From: Cheilinus undulatus
Taxonomy: Eukaryota > Chordata > Actinopteri > Labriformes > Labridae
DNA: 64,000 nt
Assembly (NCBI RefSeq): GCF_018320785.1
Contig: NC_054885.1
Span: 7,328,921 to 7,392,920, forward strand
Direction of reading: 5' to 3'
Part shown: positions 23,230-34,728 of the stretch, one piece after another
Layout of the letters: every line of letters starts with the position of its first letter
How positions within the stretch are numbered: position 1 is the stretch's first letter
Position numbers and translations under genes: made by a program
Notes under the pieces: generated by a model
Databases searched by the model: none
The model's input: only the letters and a program-made list of their open reading frames with translations
Told to the model about the DNA's origin: nothing

Positions 23230-23957
23230 ACCTAGACGAATTCGGGCAACACAGGAAACCAACTACATAAAAAGAGACCAAGGACCAGAGATATGAGAGC
23301 ATTAAAAATGAAAGGAAGAGACAAAAAAAGGAATATGAATCAAAACAGTAATAAGTACAATGAAAATAATTAAAATGTACAGGGATTAATGAGTCATAAT
23401 ACAAAAAATAGAAAGCTAGTAGTGAGAAAATTTAATCACAATAAAAATCATAATAACGATAATAATCAGGTATAAAGGACACAGCAGCATAGGAAGGTAA
23501 AAACAATCCAGCATCCCTGTGACCCCCAACAGGTTAAACGGTATAGAAAATGGATGGATGGACTTCCATTGTAGCTCTGATTCAGTCTCTTTGACCCCTG
23601 ACAATATTTGAATTCTCACACAGCTGTGGACTGGGTTTTGTGAAGTCTACAGTCCAAGGTGATGCATTTTGGATCTGATTTATTTCAGTGTTGAAACTTA
23701 ATGGATGGCACTAAGACTCCAAAAATGTTATTAGGCATAAAGGTGGAGAAACGTGGAAACATGCAGACTTTGACTTTATAAACTCAGCATCATAGTCTCA
23801 TCTCAGAGGTGAATCTGGGTCTATCAGTGGATGAGCAGACGTCTCCGGCTGTGTGGAGAATCGATTCGACACACATTCTCTGTCTCCTGAACGACCACAT
23901 ATCTGCGTCTTCTCTCCTCTCTGTCCTGGTATTTATTCTTTTCTTTCTGTTTTACAG
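23230..23957. other. Non-coding intronic DNA before the first coding exon
   Basis: No gene or named repeat. Ends in the polypyrimidine tract and TTTTACAG acceptor at 23957. Confidence 0.5.
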
Positions 23958-23990
23958 TGGACCTGAAACCGGATCTGAACCTTGCCTGAC

Positions 23991-24026
23991 ATGTATCCAG
24001 AGCTCAGACACTCCTGTTGGAATTAA
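23991..24026 (+). other. Upstream ORF in the first coding exon of cdc42ep1 (11 codons)
   Basis: ATG at 23991 opens MYPELRHSCWN and stops with TAA, 28 bases before the main ATG at 24055 and in a different frame. It lies in exonic sequence whichever 5' exon is used. Confidence 0.5.
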
Positions 24027-24054
24027 AGGGACATTGCACAGTTTTTCAGCCACC

Positions 24055-27000
24055 ATGAGTCTGGGAAAGATGCCTGCAGGGATTAAGGGCCTAGTGTCTG
24101 GCTCTCAAGGGAAGCGCCGCTTCAAGAGTGAGCTGTCTGTGGACATGATCAGCCCGCCGCTGGGTGACTTCAGACACACCATGCACGTCGGTAGAGGTGG
24201 CGATGTGTTTGGTGACACTTCGTTTCTCAGTAACTATGGGAGCTCGAGGGAGCCAGGGAGTCCAGACTCAGCCGGCAGCTCCAGGACGACGGGGTTCTTC
24301 ACACGCACCTTCAGACATGTTGGGAAGAACTCGGTGAATAGGGCGAGAGGAGGCTCACGTGACCTGTCGTCACCGCCGCCGGACATTTCACCCATCATCA
24401 AGAACGCCATCTCCTTACCCCAGCTTAACATCGACTCTCCCAACGGGTGCCTGGAGAGGGTGCTGTTCCCTAGCTCCATGAGCTCCACAGACGACACCTT
24501 CTATACATACGGTGAGATAGTTAAGAGAATTAGGAGTAAAGGAAAGAATTTACTTTTATTATTATTATTTTAGGAGCTTTCTTTTTAGCCTTTATTTAGA
24601 TTGGACAGCTGAGGAGAGACAGGAAACTACCCGCCAAGCCAAACCGGCACCTGAAATATGCCAAAGTTTTAGATATTTCAAGATGTTGTTTGTGATGCTG
24701 CCAGTTCAATTGTACCAAAAGTACTACAACTTGAAAAAAATCCATCACAATTGCAGACAAACTCCTGCACATTGCCTAAATTGTGCTGAAACACTGGCCA
24801 CATTATTGTAGTTGGTACTTCCAATAGTACTAGTTCTAAAAATATATATCTCAAGCCGTATTTTTAACCTAAAGCTACCAAATTAGAAGTAAAGAAAATA
24901 CTGTCTAAATTGCATGAATATGTTAGCAGTGTTTATAAGAGGTTGAAGATGGAGAGAAGACATCTTCACACTCTTTTCCTAAAGTTAAAACCATACTTGT
25001 GCAATTTTAATAGTGTGCTGGAGTATGTCTACAATTTTTAATCATTTCAAACAGAAAATTAACTATGATTAGGTGTCACAGTTGAAAGTTGCACAGACAA
25101 AAATTGTTTTGTACCATGCTCATTCAGGTGCGTTTGTGGTAAAATAAGATTCTCCAGAAAATACACCATTTATCCCATAAATTGTTGAATTAACAAATGT
25201 TTTTGGTATACACGTTTATTTCCTTTATGTGCATTGGAACAACACAAAAAGCAGAAGGAAAAAACAAAATTGACATAATTTTACACAAAACTCAAAAATG
25301 GGCCAGACAAAATGATTGGCACCCTTTTAAAACTGTGGGTAAATTTTATTTCAAGCATGCAATGCCCATTTAAACTCACCTGTGGCAGTAAAAGGCGCTG
25401 ACAATCTAGAAACCTGAAGCCAGTTAGAATGTCTAAAAGTTGACTCAACCTTTGTGTTGTGTGCCTGTGTGTGTCACACCAAGCATGGAGACGAGAAAGA
25501 AGAGCAGAGAATTGTCTAAGGACTTAAGAAGCAAAATTGTGGTAAAATGTGAACAATCTCAAGGTTACCAGACAGTCTCCAGAGATCTTGAAATTCCTTT
25601 GTCCATTGTGCGTAATATAGCCTAATCAAGAAGTTTATAACCTATGGAACTGTGGCTAATTTCCCTGGATGTGGACAGAAGAGAAAAATTGATAAAAGAA
25701 TGCAATGCAGGATAGTTAGAATGGTGGATAAACATCTTCAGTCAACTTCCACACAGATTCAGGCTGTCCTGCAGACTCAGGGTGCAAAAGTGTCAGCTCA
25801 GACCATACGTCGTCATCTGAATGAGATGAAGCGCTATGGCAGGAGACCGAGGAGAACCCCACTGTTGACAAAGAGACATAAAAAAGCCAGACTGGAGTTT
25901 GCAAAAATGTACCTGAGTAAGCCTCAATCCTTCTGGGAGAACATTTTGTGGACAGATGAGACTAAGGTAGAGCTTTTTGGAAAAGAATGTCATTCTACTG
26001 TTTACAGAAAATGGAAGGAGGCCTACAAAGAAAAGAACACAGTACCCACTGTAATAAAACAGGCAAGGAGTTATGAACCATTCAGCCACTTATATCATAA
26101 AAATTCACAAATCAAGATGCCAGTGAAAATGAAAAAGCTTGTCAGGCTGTCCTAAAGTCAGAGCGGAGGTTTGTGCAGAGTCTAAGGACAGTTCCTCGAA
26201 GGGTTCTTGAGATATTTTGTCCTCAATAAGGTCCAGATTTAAGGACGGATAGATAATCTTGTAAACATAATGCCATCAGCCTCAACTCTAACAGGTGCCT
26301 AGCTTCGTCTCTGCACAGTTCCAGTTAGACGCTGATTAGTCAGCAGAACAAACAGAGCGGCAGTGAAACACTCCAAACACTATAAATATCAGTAAACACA
26401 CAGTGTGAGGTTGCCCTCTTTCTTTAACATCACTGCGCATTCCTCCAGGACGACCAGCAAACAAACACCTTTTCTACCTCATCTGAGGTCGCCTAGGTAA
26501 CACCTGTATACAACCAGGCCGACACAAACACGCACAGCTGGTCCCGAGGGTATTTCCTCTCATCTCTGTGTGCATGAACACATACATCATTACAGACTGA
26601 CCAATCAGAGCTCAGCTGACAGACGTGTGCTGGAAACCCCCTCCGCCTACATCCACACACTCACTGACACACATGAGGAGGAATTTAACAAACTGTGGGA
26701 TGACGGCATACAGAAAGAGAGAGACAGACGATTTTTAAATCTCATGTTTCATTCATTCCACTTTAAATCTTTTATTTTCTTAGTTTGTTTAGATTTCGTT
26801 CCTATGCACAGCTTTGCAGATTTAAGTTTACCAGTAGTGATAAATCAAGGAAACTATTAGATGAAAAATATATCTGTGATAATCTAACACAGCAATAAGA
26901 TAAATAAGAAGCTATTTTACATTTAAACATCTTAAAACATGCTGTACAGATCTTATTCCTCACTCATCATGAGAGTGATTTTAAAGTTTTTTATCTTATT

Positions 27001-29695
27001 TATTTATTTTTCCCAGGGTGTACTGGGACTTGGCTATTAACCCCCTGTCTACCAAATCAGCTACATTTTTTATCCTGAAACTATGTTGAACTACGTTCTC
27101 CCTGTTAGATTAAGCAAATGCAATAATAACTACTGTAAGAATAACAAGGGTGCCTACATATTTATTTTCAACATATTTTTTTAATGATATAATCTTATTA
27201 TTTTTATGATCAGAGGTGTTAAAAAAGTACCAAGATTACTTAAAATAAAAAAAGAATAAAAATTCCATATAAATCATAAGACAGGTGTGTAAGAGAGGAT
27301 GCAATGCCCAAATAAAAACTACTCAATTAGAGTAATATGAGCTGTAGTAGTTACTTTCCATCCCTGCAGTCATCCATAGTCACTGACATTAAAAACCAGG
27401 GCCAGTACAAATGCTGCACAGTTTATTATTAATGTGTGATTGCAATCATACTGGACAATATTGGGATTTGTAATTGATTACGATATAATATGTAAATGGT
27501 ACCATGAGTCTACTTGCTTGGCTATAAAGGAAAATGCAGAGAATAAGGATTGTTAGTGGGAGTGCATTTCTCAAAACAAACTACAAAAGTGCTTCTTCAA
27601 CCTGCAAATGCAGTGGCACTATTGTAAACTCAGAGGATTTTCTCCAGGTGTTTTTAAACATTTTAAGCACCACTTAATGTAAAAACAATTGCAGATTTTT
27701 AAGCTATAATGCAGTTGCACAATCATGATTGCAGTTACATAAATCATGCAGCACTGGCCAATACCAGTGTTTTAAATAGCAGCTGATGACTGATACCAAT
27801 GTTTTTTCCTTGTTTCTTTTGCTGTTAGACTCCCACTATACCAACATTTTCTCTCGTTTGACCATGAAAACAGATCAGTTTGTCCCAAAGGTGACCACTT
27901 CTTCAACATTTGTCCTTGCCATGCTTATGGCCAGGGTTTATCAGCAAGCCGATATCACTCGACATGAGTTTTTACTGACGCATCTGTGCATCCCCATCAA
28001 TATGGTTTGAGTTTTACTGTCTGATTTGGTAAAAAAATTACCACAGGGTTCTTAAACAGAAGAAATTAAGGATGTGTGATGTTGGATTTTTGTCAATATT
28101 AACAAGATAATTGTAGCCGATAACAATAGTACGTCAGTCCTTAAAACATACTTTAAAGTGTAAGGAATGATGATGGATTTAGAAAAAGACTAAAGCTGAA
28201 GCAGGTCTGTTATTCCAGCCCAAAAGTCCACTAGCTTTTTTTGTTCGTACAGCCAATATTTACTGCTGATAAATGCAGATTTCTAGAGCCAAAGTATGAG
28301 TGGTAAATACTGATATCATACCAAATATTGTGCATCCCTAGAAGAATCGGTAAAGAATGAAGATATCAAAAAGATATAGTATGATGCATGTACAATAGGA
28401 GTAAATAAAGAGCTGCATAGTTGGTGTTCAGTATAAATGTCTACAGAGTGAAACCAAAGACACTGATGTCTGGGCATTAACATTTCTAAGGAGGATGAAA
28501 AAAGACTGTGTTGTCAGATCAACATGTCTCAGCATGTAGTCTCTATCAGGGTCTGTGCTCGGCTGTTTCATGAATCATCACGGCTTTTTGAGTTTCACTT
28601 CTCCTCAGATTCATGTCTCTGTTGCTCCTTTCTGCCCGCAATTTCTCACTGGTCACCTCTTCAGAGCTTTCCTCTGTGCCAAAGAAAGTTTGCCTGTCTG
28701 ACTGTGCACTTTCTGTATAACTGTGGTGGTAACAGTCTGCAGTGTGTTACTGGGTTGTTTCATACTGCCACCTTGTGGCATGAGAATGTAAACTGCCAGA
28801 CCCTGCCTCTATTTAAAGGGGACCCTGTAAATAAGACACCTTGATGAGGTTAACATTAGTGTTAAAGATTTGATGGAACAAAGAGATGGAGACCTGCCCT
28901 TCATATTTTCTTCTACATCTTTGATCAACTGAAATGGCTTTGTGACCAATCTTTGAGAAGGCCCTTGATTATATATATTTGAAAAATCACGTTGGCTGCC
29001 GTTGTTTTACAATACATGGTTCCAGTTGTCTTTAGTTGGGATCTTTTAAGTGACTCAGTTGTGTTTTCTCCTCTCTGTGTTCAGGTCTTCAGTCAGGGTT
29101 TGTCACTCTGCCCCGCATCTCTCGTATTGAGCGTTCCTTTCAGGACGCAGACGTCAGGAAAACTTCTCTGACTCGCTCCGACTCCCTCACCTCGTTCCAC
29201 GTGGACCTCGGTCCCTCCCTCATGACCGAGGTCCTGAGCTTCTTCGACAACCCGAGCTGCCTTCAGATGACCGTTCACAGTCAGGATGCCGTCCACGAGG
29301 AGGAGGATGAGGAGGAGGAGGAGCAGGAGGACAGCTCAGTGACGGATACGCCTGTGCAGAGCCCTGCTGAGACTTCACCCAGCACCTCCACAGGAAGCGG
29401 CTCATTCAGGAGGAACATAAACAGCAGGGTGCGCTTTGTTAGCTCTAAGAGGACAGAGAGAGAGGAGGAGGAGGAGGATAGGAGTTCACAGAGCACCGGG
29501 TCTCCTCGAGAGAGGGAACCAGGGATGGAGGCAGAGCGTTTCCAGCGGGCGGCCGACGTGTTGTCTCGTCATTACGGAGGAGGATCGTTCACAAGAGTGA
29601 GAAGAACGAGCAGCAACTCTGCATCTCCTGCTCTGTCCCACAGCCCCAAAACACCGCCCGCCTTATCAGAGGAGGAGGAGGAAATCAAGGTGTAG
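24055..29695 (+). CDS. cdc42ep1: Cdc42 effector protein 1 (Borg family)
   Basis: Two coding exons, 24055-24511 and 29085-29695, join in frame (TACG|GTGAGA to TCAG|GTCTTC) to give 355 aa; human CDC42EP1 is of similar size. The family binds GTP-loaded Cdc42 through a CRIB motif and reorganises septins and actin at the plasma membrane and cytoskeleton. Seen here: the CRIB motif ISPPLGDFRHTMHVG at residues 32-46, and the Borg homology segment KNAISLPQL at 116-124. The second exon encodes a Ser/Thr-rich low-complexity tail with two acidic stretches from GAG repeats (29297-29330 and 29458-29480) and ends EEEIKV. The start has a strong context (GCCACCATGA). The frame stays open upstream of 23958, but that part is intron and is not included. 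Paralog assignment to member 1 rests on the neighbouring galectin and pick1, as on human 22q13.1; another Borg paralog is possible. Confidence 0.9.
24557..24660 (-). mobile_element. SINE fragment just after the cdc42ep1 first coding exon
   Basis: CCTTTATTTAGATTGGACAG, then CTGAGGAGAGACAGGAAAC and CCAAACCGGCACCTG, match the tail and body of the SINE family also seen at 60800-60935. Confidence 0.5.
24665..25130 (+). repeat. Dispersed family A copy
   Basis: Contains TACTGTCTAAATTGCATGAA, then TATGTTAGCAGTGTTTATAA, and CACATTGCCTAAATTGTGCT. These correspond to the GTTTAAATTGCACAAA and GGCAATGTTTGGAAA modules at 1-2704. Lies in the cdc42ep1 intron. Confidence 0.5.
25140..26155 (+). pseudogene. 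Truncated Tc1-type transposase (same family as 61643-62918)
   Basis: The left part (25150-25440) matches the terminal region of the 61643 element but its outermost bases are lost. Coding remnants: 25482-25625 carries the N-terminal helix-turn-helix start (METRKKSRELSKDLRSKIV) and then hits a stop. 25652-26155 continues with a second DNA-binding half and the [12 protein letters not shown] motif, which holds the first-half catalytic Asp region. The frame ends before any NPIE-type motif, so the last catalytic acid is missing. Not functional; the element is a relic in the cdc42ep1 intron. Confidence 0.8.
26156..26300 (+). repeat. Teleost dispersed repeat fragment
   Basis: GTTCTTGAGATATTTTGTCC, GGACGGATAG and TAACATAATGCCATCAGCC-like pieces match the family at 8085-8440. 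It follows directly on the Tc1 remnant. Confidence 0.5.
26300..28065. other. Non-coding intronic DNA
   Basis: No gene supported. 27210-27390 has GGTGTTAAAAAAGTACCAAG and CTCAATTAGAGTAATATG, which resemble the end of a fish repeat whose opposite end appears near 50750-50860 (GTACTTCGTTACTTGACACC). Nothing else recognised. Confidence 0.35.
28066..28342. mobile_element. MITE-like copy of family C
   Basis: Starts AAGGATGTGTGATGTTGG and ends AATATTGTGCATCCCTAG. The interior CCTTAAAACATACTTTAAAG, then TAAGGAATGATGATGGA, matches 19757-20146. Confidence 0.55.
28765..28778 (-). promoter_or_regulatory. CTCF-like motif in the cdc42ep1 intron
   Basis: The minus strand reads CCACAAGGTGGCAG, a close match to the CTCF core. 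It lies about 300 bases before the last coding exon. Motif only. Confidence 0.35.
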
Positions 29696-29735
29696 ACGGA
29701 GGAGGCGCTTTATGTACAAGACAAGAAACTTCATG

Positions 29736-31190
29736 GATTTAGAGACGTTTGTGTATGGTGGCCCTGAATGGCAAATGTAAAAATATTACAAGGCTGCATA
29801 AATGTTTCACCAGAGGTCAAAAAAGGGTTCACCAGATGCAAAATATTTCAAAAGTATATCAGCTGTAAAAAGATTTACTTGCATTTTTTTTTCTTTTATT
29901 TGCAGAGTGAAAATTTTTTAAACTGATTTAGAGACATTTTTCTCCAGTGTCCCAGGAAGGCAAATGTAGAAATATGTTCAGGTTGTGAAAATGTTTTACC
30001 ACAATCCTTAACATTTTTCTAAACACAAGCATATTTCAAGAAAGTAAAAACAGATCTAGAGACGTTTTTGTATGGTGGCCCTGAAGTGCAAATGTATAAG
30101 AAATTCAGGGCTGCAAAAACATTTCAGGAAAAAAAACAAAACTCTCTACTTAAACACAAAAATATTTAATCTGCAAAAAAAAAAATACTTGGAAAAATGT
30201 AAAAAATATATATATATCAAGATATGTTTTGGTTGCACTTAATGGAAAACATAAAAATTTTCCAAGACTACAAAAACATTTCCTTAGACTTCATACTTCA
30301 TTACACCCAAATAGTTTTAAAATATTAATCTGCAAAAAATGCTTGCAAATAATGTTCTTCATTCTTTCTGAGAGTAATATAAAAGAACACATGTAGAGAC
30401 GTTTTAGTATGGTGGCCCCAATAGGCAACTGTAGAAATATTTCAAGACTGTTAAAACATTTCAATAAACACCAAAGCCATTAAGCTAAAAATATTATTAT
30501 TAATATTTCAAAAGCATTCCATCGCAAAAGAATGCTAGCATTTTTCACTTTGTTGCAGGGAGTAAAAGTTAAAAAGAAGAGGACTAAGAGATATTTTGAA
30601 AAGGTGGCCTTGAAATTCAATTGTAAAAAAAATAAAAAATCAGGGCTGCAAAAATGTTTCAGTTAAAACCAAAACCATTTTACTAAACAAAAATATTTAG
30701 GTATTCATCTATAAAAACAATTAAGTGCACTTTTTTCTTGCAGAATGTAAAATATATTTATGTAAAAAAAAAAATAAAAATATATATATATATATATATA
30801 TACCCAATATAAATATTTATATAAGTAAAATATATCAAATTATATTTAGAGTTGTTTTGGTACGTTGGCCTTGAAAGGCTACTGTAAAAATATTTTAGGG
30901 CTGCAAAAACATTTCAACAAACACCTGAATTGAACTAAACAAAAACCAAAAAAAATGTTTTTTTTCCCAAATAATTAATACACAAAAAATACCTGCATTT
31001 TCTGTCTTGCAGAATGAGATGTATTTTTTGCAGTATGTAATTTTTGTGTCTTCTGAAAATTTTGCACTTTCTGTATTTTAAATTTTTAAAACGTATTTGA
31101 GTGATATTTTTTGGTGTCTGGTGAAATGTTTTTGCAGATATTAATAATTAATACAGTTGACCTTCAGGACCACCGTACATTTGGGGTACT
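29736..31190 (+). repeat. AT-rich tandem array (family D) in the putative cdc42ep1 3' UTR, ending in an inverted unit
   Basis: Starting about 40 bases after the stop codon, seven diverged units begin with GATTTAGAGACGTTT or a variant, then GTATGGTGGCCCTGAA, at about 29736, 29925, 30053, 30213, 30390, 30582 and 30842. The period varies from about 130 to 260 bases. Many units include a T-rich stretch followed by TTGCAG. At 31020-31190 the pattern appears in reverse complement: GACCTTCAGGACCACCGTAC corresponds to an inverted GTACGGTGGTCCTGAAGGTC. Non-coding and unclassified. Confidence 0.7.
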
Positions 31191-31378
31191 TTCAAGGCAC
31201 TAAACAGTGTTTGCTATTTTTGTTGAACTTCTATAAACACTTCTCTTCTCCTCACATTCACACATGAGTTTCTTTGATCAACTTTGATTTGGATTTCTAC
31301 AGGATGGATTTTTGGTTTTGACCTTCCTTTCACTCTGATGTCATGATTTTGTTTTCAGTTTATTGAAACACTTTTATT

Positions 31379-31545
31379 AATAAAAACACTAAATGATCCT
31401 GATGATGCAAATTCACTCACATCAGGATGAACTTTTCCTACTTTATTATCACTAATGAGGTTTTCAGGTGTCACTCCTGCTTTAACGGTTCATTTTAACT
31501 CAGAATCACTCAGTGAAATCATCATGGTGGTCAGAGGCGAATAAA
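31379..31545 (+). terminator. Candidate cdc42ep1 polyadenylation signals
   Basis: AATAAA occurs at 31379-31384 and again at 31540-31545, the first good hexamers after the repeat array. Either would give a 3' UTR of roughly 1.7-1.9 kb that contains the whole array. Confidence 0.45.
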
Positions 31546-31549
31546 GAAG

Positions 31550-32325
31550 TTCAGGTTTAAAGGCTGGACTGTCACGCTGAGCCTCATAATTAAGGAACGT
31601 TGATTTATATGAACTGTGATAAAAATGTACAGAACTTTAATCAGAAATAACAGAAGTAGTTGTATGGTTGATATTCCTTTTGAAGTCTACATGTATGAAG
31701 AAATGTTTATGAAGCGTTTATCAGTGTTAGTGAAGGTTTTTATAAAAAGATTTGGCTGCACAAATAAAGGTCACTTCATGAAATTTCTACTAAAGTTGTC
31801 CAGAAGTTTTGATATTTTTATACCACATGTTTGAAAATGACAATTTCTTTCATTTCAATAATTGATTGTATTGAGAAGACATGAGGCTTTAAAATATTCA
31901 GATCCCCAGTCATAGTTTTAAGCAAAAGCTGAAGAAAGAGAAGGTGCACTTTCTGAATTGCACCATATTTTATTGGGTCTCATTCACCAACCATTCTTAA
32001 ACTGTGTTTTTAAAACTGCCTTATGCAGGTTTTAAGAAGATTCTGACATTCAGCAAAGTTTTCTTGGTATTTTTGGATTTGTTTTTAGCTGAGAACAAAA
32101 TCTCAGAACACTCCAACTCACCAACGTTTGACCGCTGATGTGACAGGATAAAATATTTAATATGGCTCTTATCAGCTCTCAGACATGCTGATTTAGGAAT
32201 GTCATAACTGAAAAAGTCATGTATGCACAGATACATGACTTAAATATGGTGAAGTATTAAACATTTAGTATTTAAATTTTCACTGGAAAATGTTAAATTC
32301 TTTATAAATAAAGCACATGTATCGG
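31550..32325. other. Intergenic DNA, nothing recognised
   Basis: AT-rich sequence between the two family D arrays, with short open frames on both strands and no domain or repeat I can name. Confidence 0.4.
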
Positions 32326-32329
32326 AGTT

Positions 32330-33235
32330 TTATATTTTCACCAGAGGTCAAATAAAGGTTTCACCAGACGCAAAATATTTCTAAAGTATTTCACCTGCAA
32401 AAAAAATTTACGTACATCTACTTCTTTTTTTTTCTTTTCTTTTTTTAAATTTTTTTATTTATATATATATATATATATTAAAAAACAGATTTAGAGACAT
32501 TTTGTATGGTGGTCCTGAAAGGCAGATGTAAAAATATGTCCGGAATGCACGCTAAAACATTTTACTAAAACTCAAAAAATTTTGAAAGTATTCCACACAG
32601 AAAAAACTTCGGGGCTGCAAGAAGATTTCAGAAAAACACCAAAAACCTTTAATTAAAAAATACTTGCAATTTATTTCCTGCAGATTAAAAATTAAAATGT
32701 GAAAATATATATTTTAAGAGATGTTTTTGTATGTTGGCACTGAATGGCAAAACATAAAATATTTAAAGACTGCAAGAACATTCAATTAGACTTCAAAAAA
32801 GATTTCATCAATATCTAATCAGCAAAAAATAATAATAATAAATACTTGCAATCTATTTCCTGCAGAATGTAAAACTTTAAAATATATATTTTAAGAGATG
32901 TTTGTTATGGTGGCCCTGAATGGCAAACATAAACTTATTTCAGTACTACAAGACTATTTTATTAGATTTCAACAAAGATTTGACTGGACACAAAATATTT
33001 TATCTGCAAAAAAAATTCTTGCAATTTGTTTCCTTCAGAATGTAAAATTAAAAAATAATTATTTTAAGAGATCTTTTGGTATGGTGGCCCTGAAAGACAA
33101 TTGTAAAAATATTTCAGAACAACAAGAACATTTTTATACTTCAACAAAGATTTAATTGGACACAAAATATTTTTAAAAAAATATATAATCTGCAAAAAAT
33201 AAATGAATAAATAAAACTTGCATATAATAACATTT
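32330..33235 (+). repeat. Second family D array
   Basis: Opens with TTTCACCAGAGGTCAAATAA, nearly the same as 29808 onward. GTATGGTGGYCCTGAA-type anchors follow near 32503, 32727, 32907 and 33079, a period of about 175-225 bases. Includes a (TA)n run at 32460-32480. An open + frame at 32898-33155 is just two repeat units read through. Confidence 0.7.
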
Positions 33236-33715
33236 ATCAACAATTGATAAATGAAAAAATCATTTATTAACAACAAAAAATGATAACATTTATCAACTTT
33301 ATTTTACACAGTCATCCTTACAGACATTTAAATTTGTTTAAAATTAACTTCCATCATTTTGAAGCATCTTTTTTAGAGTAAATGTACACTTTCATCAAAT
33401 CATACTTACTATGGAGAAAAAACAACTCCTATGTCCAAATTATTTATTTTAAGTCATCATGGATGTCCTTATCTTATTACATCATTATTCATTACATTTT
33501 TGATGAAAACTATTTGAACTAGGTGTTTTATCCACTTAATGTATTTGTAGCATATTTAATCTCCACAACAGGTGCTCAAAATAGAATTAAGTCATCTTTT
33601 TGGTGTCTTTGGAGCTACACTACATCCACTTAGAGGTATCAAAGTATTTTGAAGTTTTGTGATTGTTTTTATGTTTTTTTTATTTGAACAAAACTGACAT
33701 CTTACTTCCTCTCAC
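33236..33715. other. Intergenic AT-rich DNA, nothing recognised
   Basis: No gene, RNA or named repeat visible. Confidence 0.4.
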
Positions 33716-34020
33716 CTTAACTGTAACTGCCTTCTGTGTTTGCACACTGCCCTGCAGTCTCATGCCTTTATGTGGGCATTAAAGGGATGTTTTCTTTGCT
33801 AACACGGCACACCCAGTGGCGCTGCCGGATCTGCACCGTTGGTTTCGTTTGGGCCTGCCACGACATGCCATTACGGCGTGGGCGTGACTGGCCCACCAGC
33901 ACTGCAGGGCGTGCCGTGTTTGCTGGCTGTCAAAATCTGCCAGCTGACACGTCACACGCCGTCAGTGAGACGCTTCTGAAGAAGGCGAGAGCTGCTCGCC
34001 GAAACTGTCAAGGTAAAAAA
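33716..34020 (+). repeat. GC-rich repeat-like segment with a hairpin end
   Basis: An island of G and C in AT-rich surroundings. An open frame of 104 codons (33736-34050) has no recognisable domain. The right edge reads CTTCTGAAGAAGGCGAGAG then CTGCTCGCCGAAACTGTCAA; GGCGAG and CTCGCC can form a 6-bp stem with a 5-base loop. The GAAGAAGG…CCGAAAC pattern occurs at the ends of several animal retroelements, so a retroelement fragment is likely, but the class is not clear. Confidence 0.35.
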
Positions 34021-34074
34021 CTAACATCGTTATTTTCACCTTATGTCTGAACAAAAGAAACTCAAAATTCCTGG

Positions 34075-34400
34075 ATCTAATTTAAAGTTCCTGTAAAGTG
34101 ATTTAAAAAAATCATTTTTTTAGGCTTGTTGTAGAACAGGGCAGTGTGTTCTGAACAACCAGGCAAAATTTCAGTTATGAAAAACATCTCTAAGTTTATA
34201 AAATTAGGATTCAAAATCTGGGAAAATGTGGCAGTAAAGTCTGCTCTAGGGTGGTGTGGGCGTTTCAGTTAATTGCGCTGAAGCCACGCCCTCTCAAGAA
34301 ACATGATCAGAGTGCAGCTGCCCGGCACTCTGCCAGAGGTGGGTGTGAAAGACTTCTGTTTGTTATGCTGCGGCATCCAACAGGTAAACTTGGCTAGTAT
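34075..34400 (+). repeat. Unclassified dispersed repeat
   Basis: Its right end, GGGTGTGAAAGACTTCTGTT then GCGGCATCCAACAGGTAA, is repeated at 39005-39055 as GGGTGTCAAAGACTTCTGTT then GGGATCAAACAGGTAG. Non-coding. Confidence 0.4.
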
Positions 34401-34728
34401 TTAACATGATGTATAAGTTGTTCTGTCCAAATTAGTGTTCATTCACCTGGATAGATGCATTGTTGATGTGTTTGTGCAATTAAGACACCCTTCGGCAACG
34501 TTTGGTTAATGATGAACCAAATGGCTGGTTGTATCCTGAGTGTGAATGTTAAATATTTGCACTTAATCCTCCAAACAAAACACAAGGTCATTTTGATTTG
34601 AACATTTAATACTTTTAAAGACAACAGGTCATTGTTAAATAAAGGGACATTTCCATACTGAAGGTTTGCACATACTACTGGTGAAGATTTCTCATAATAA
34701 GTGAATCCTTCAGAGAGATTTTTGTCTT

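Noticed and set aside
23809-24054. Frame open upstream of the cdc42ep1 ATG, giving a longer N-terminus
   Set aside because: It crosses the polypyrimidine tract and AG acceptor at 23957, so most of it is intron, and the family start is at MSLGKMP in a strong ATG context.
32898-33155. 85-codon frame in family D
   Set aside because: It is a read-through of two tandem repeat units, with no domain and no expression context.
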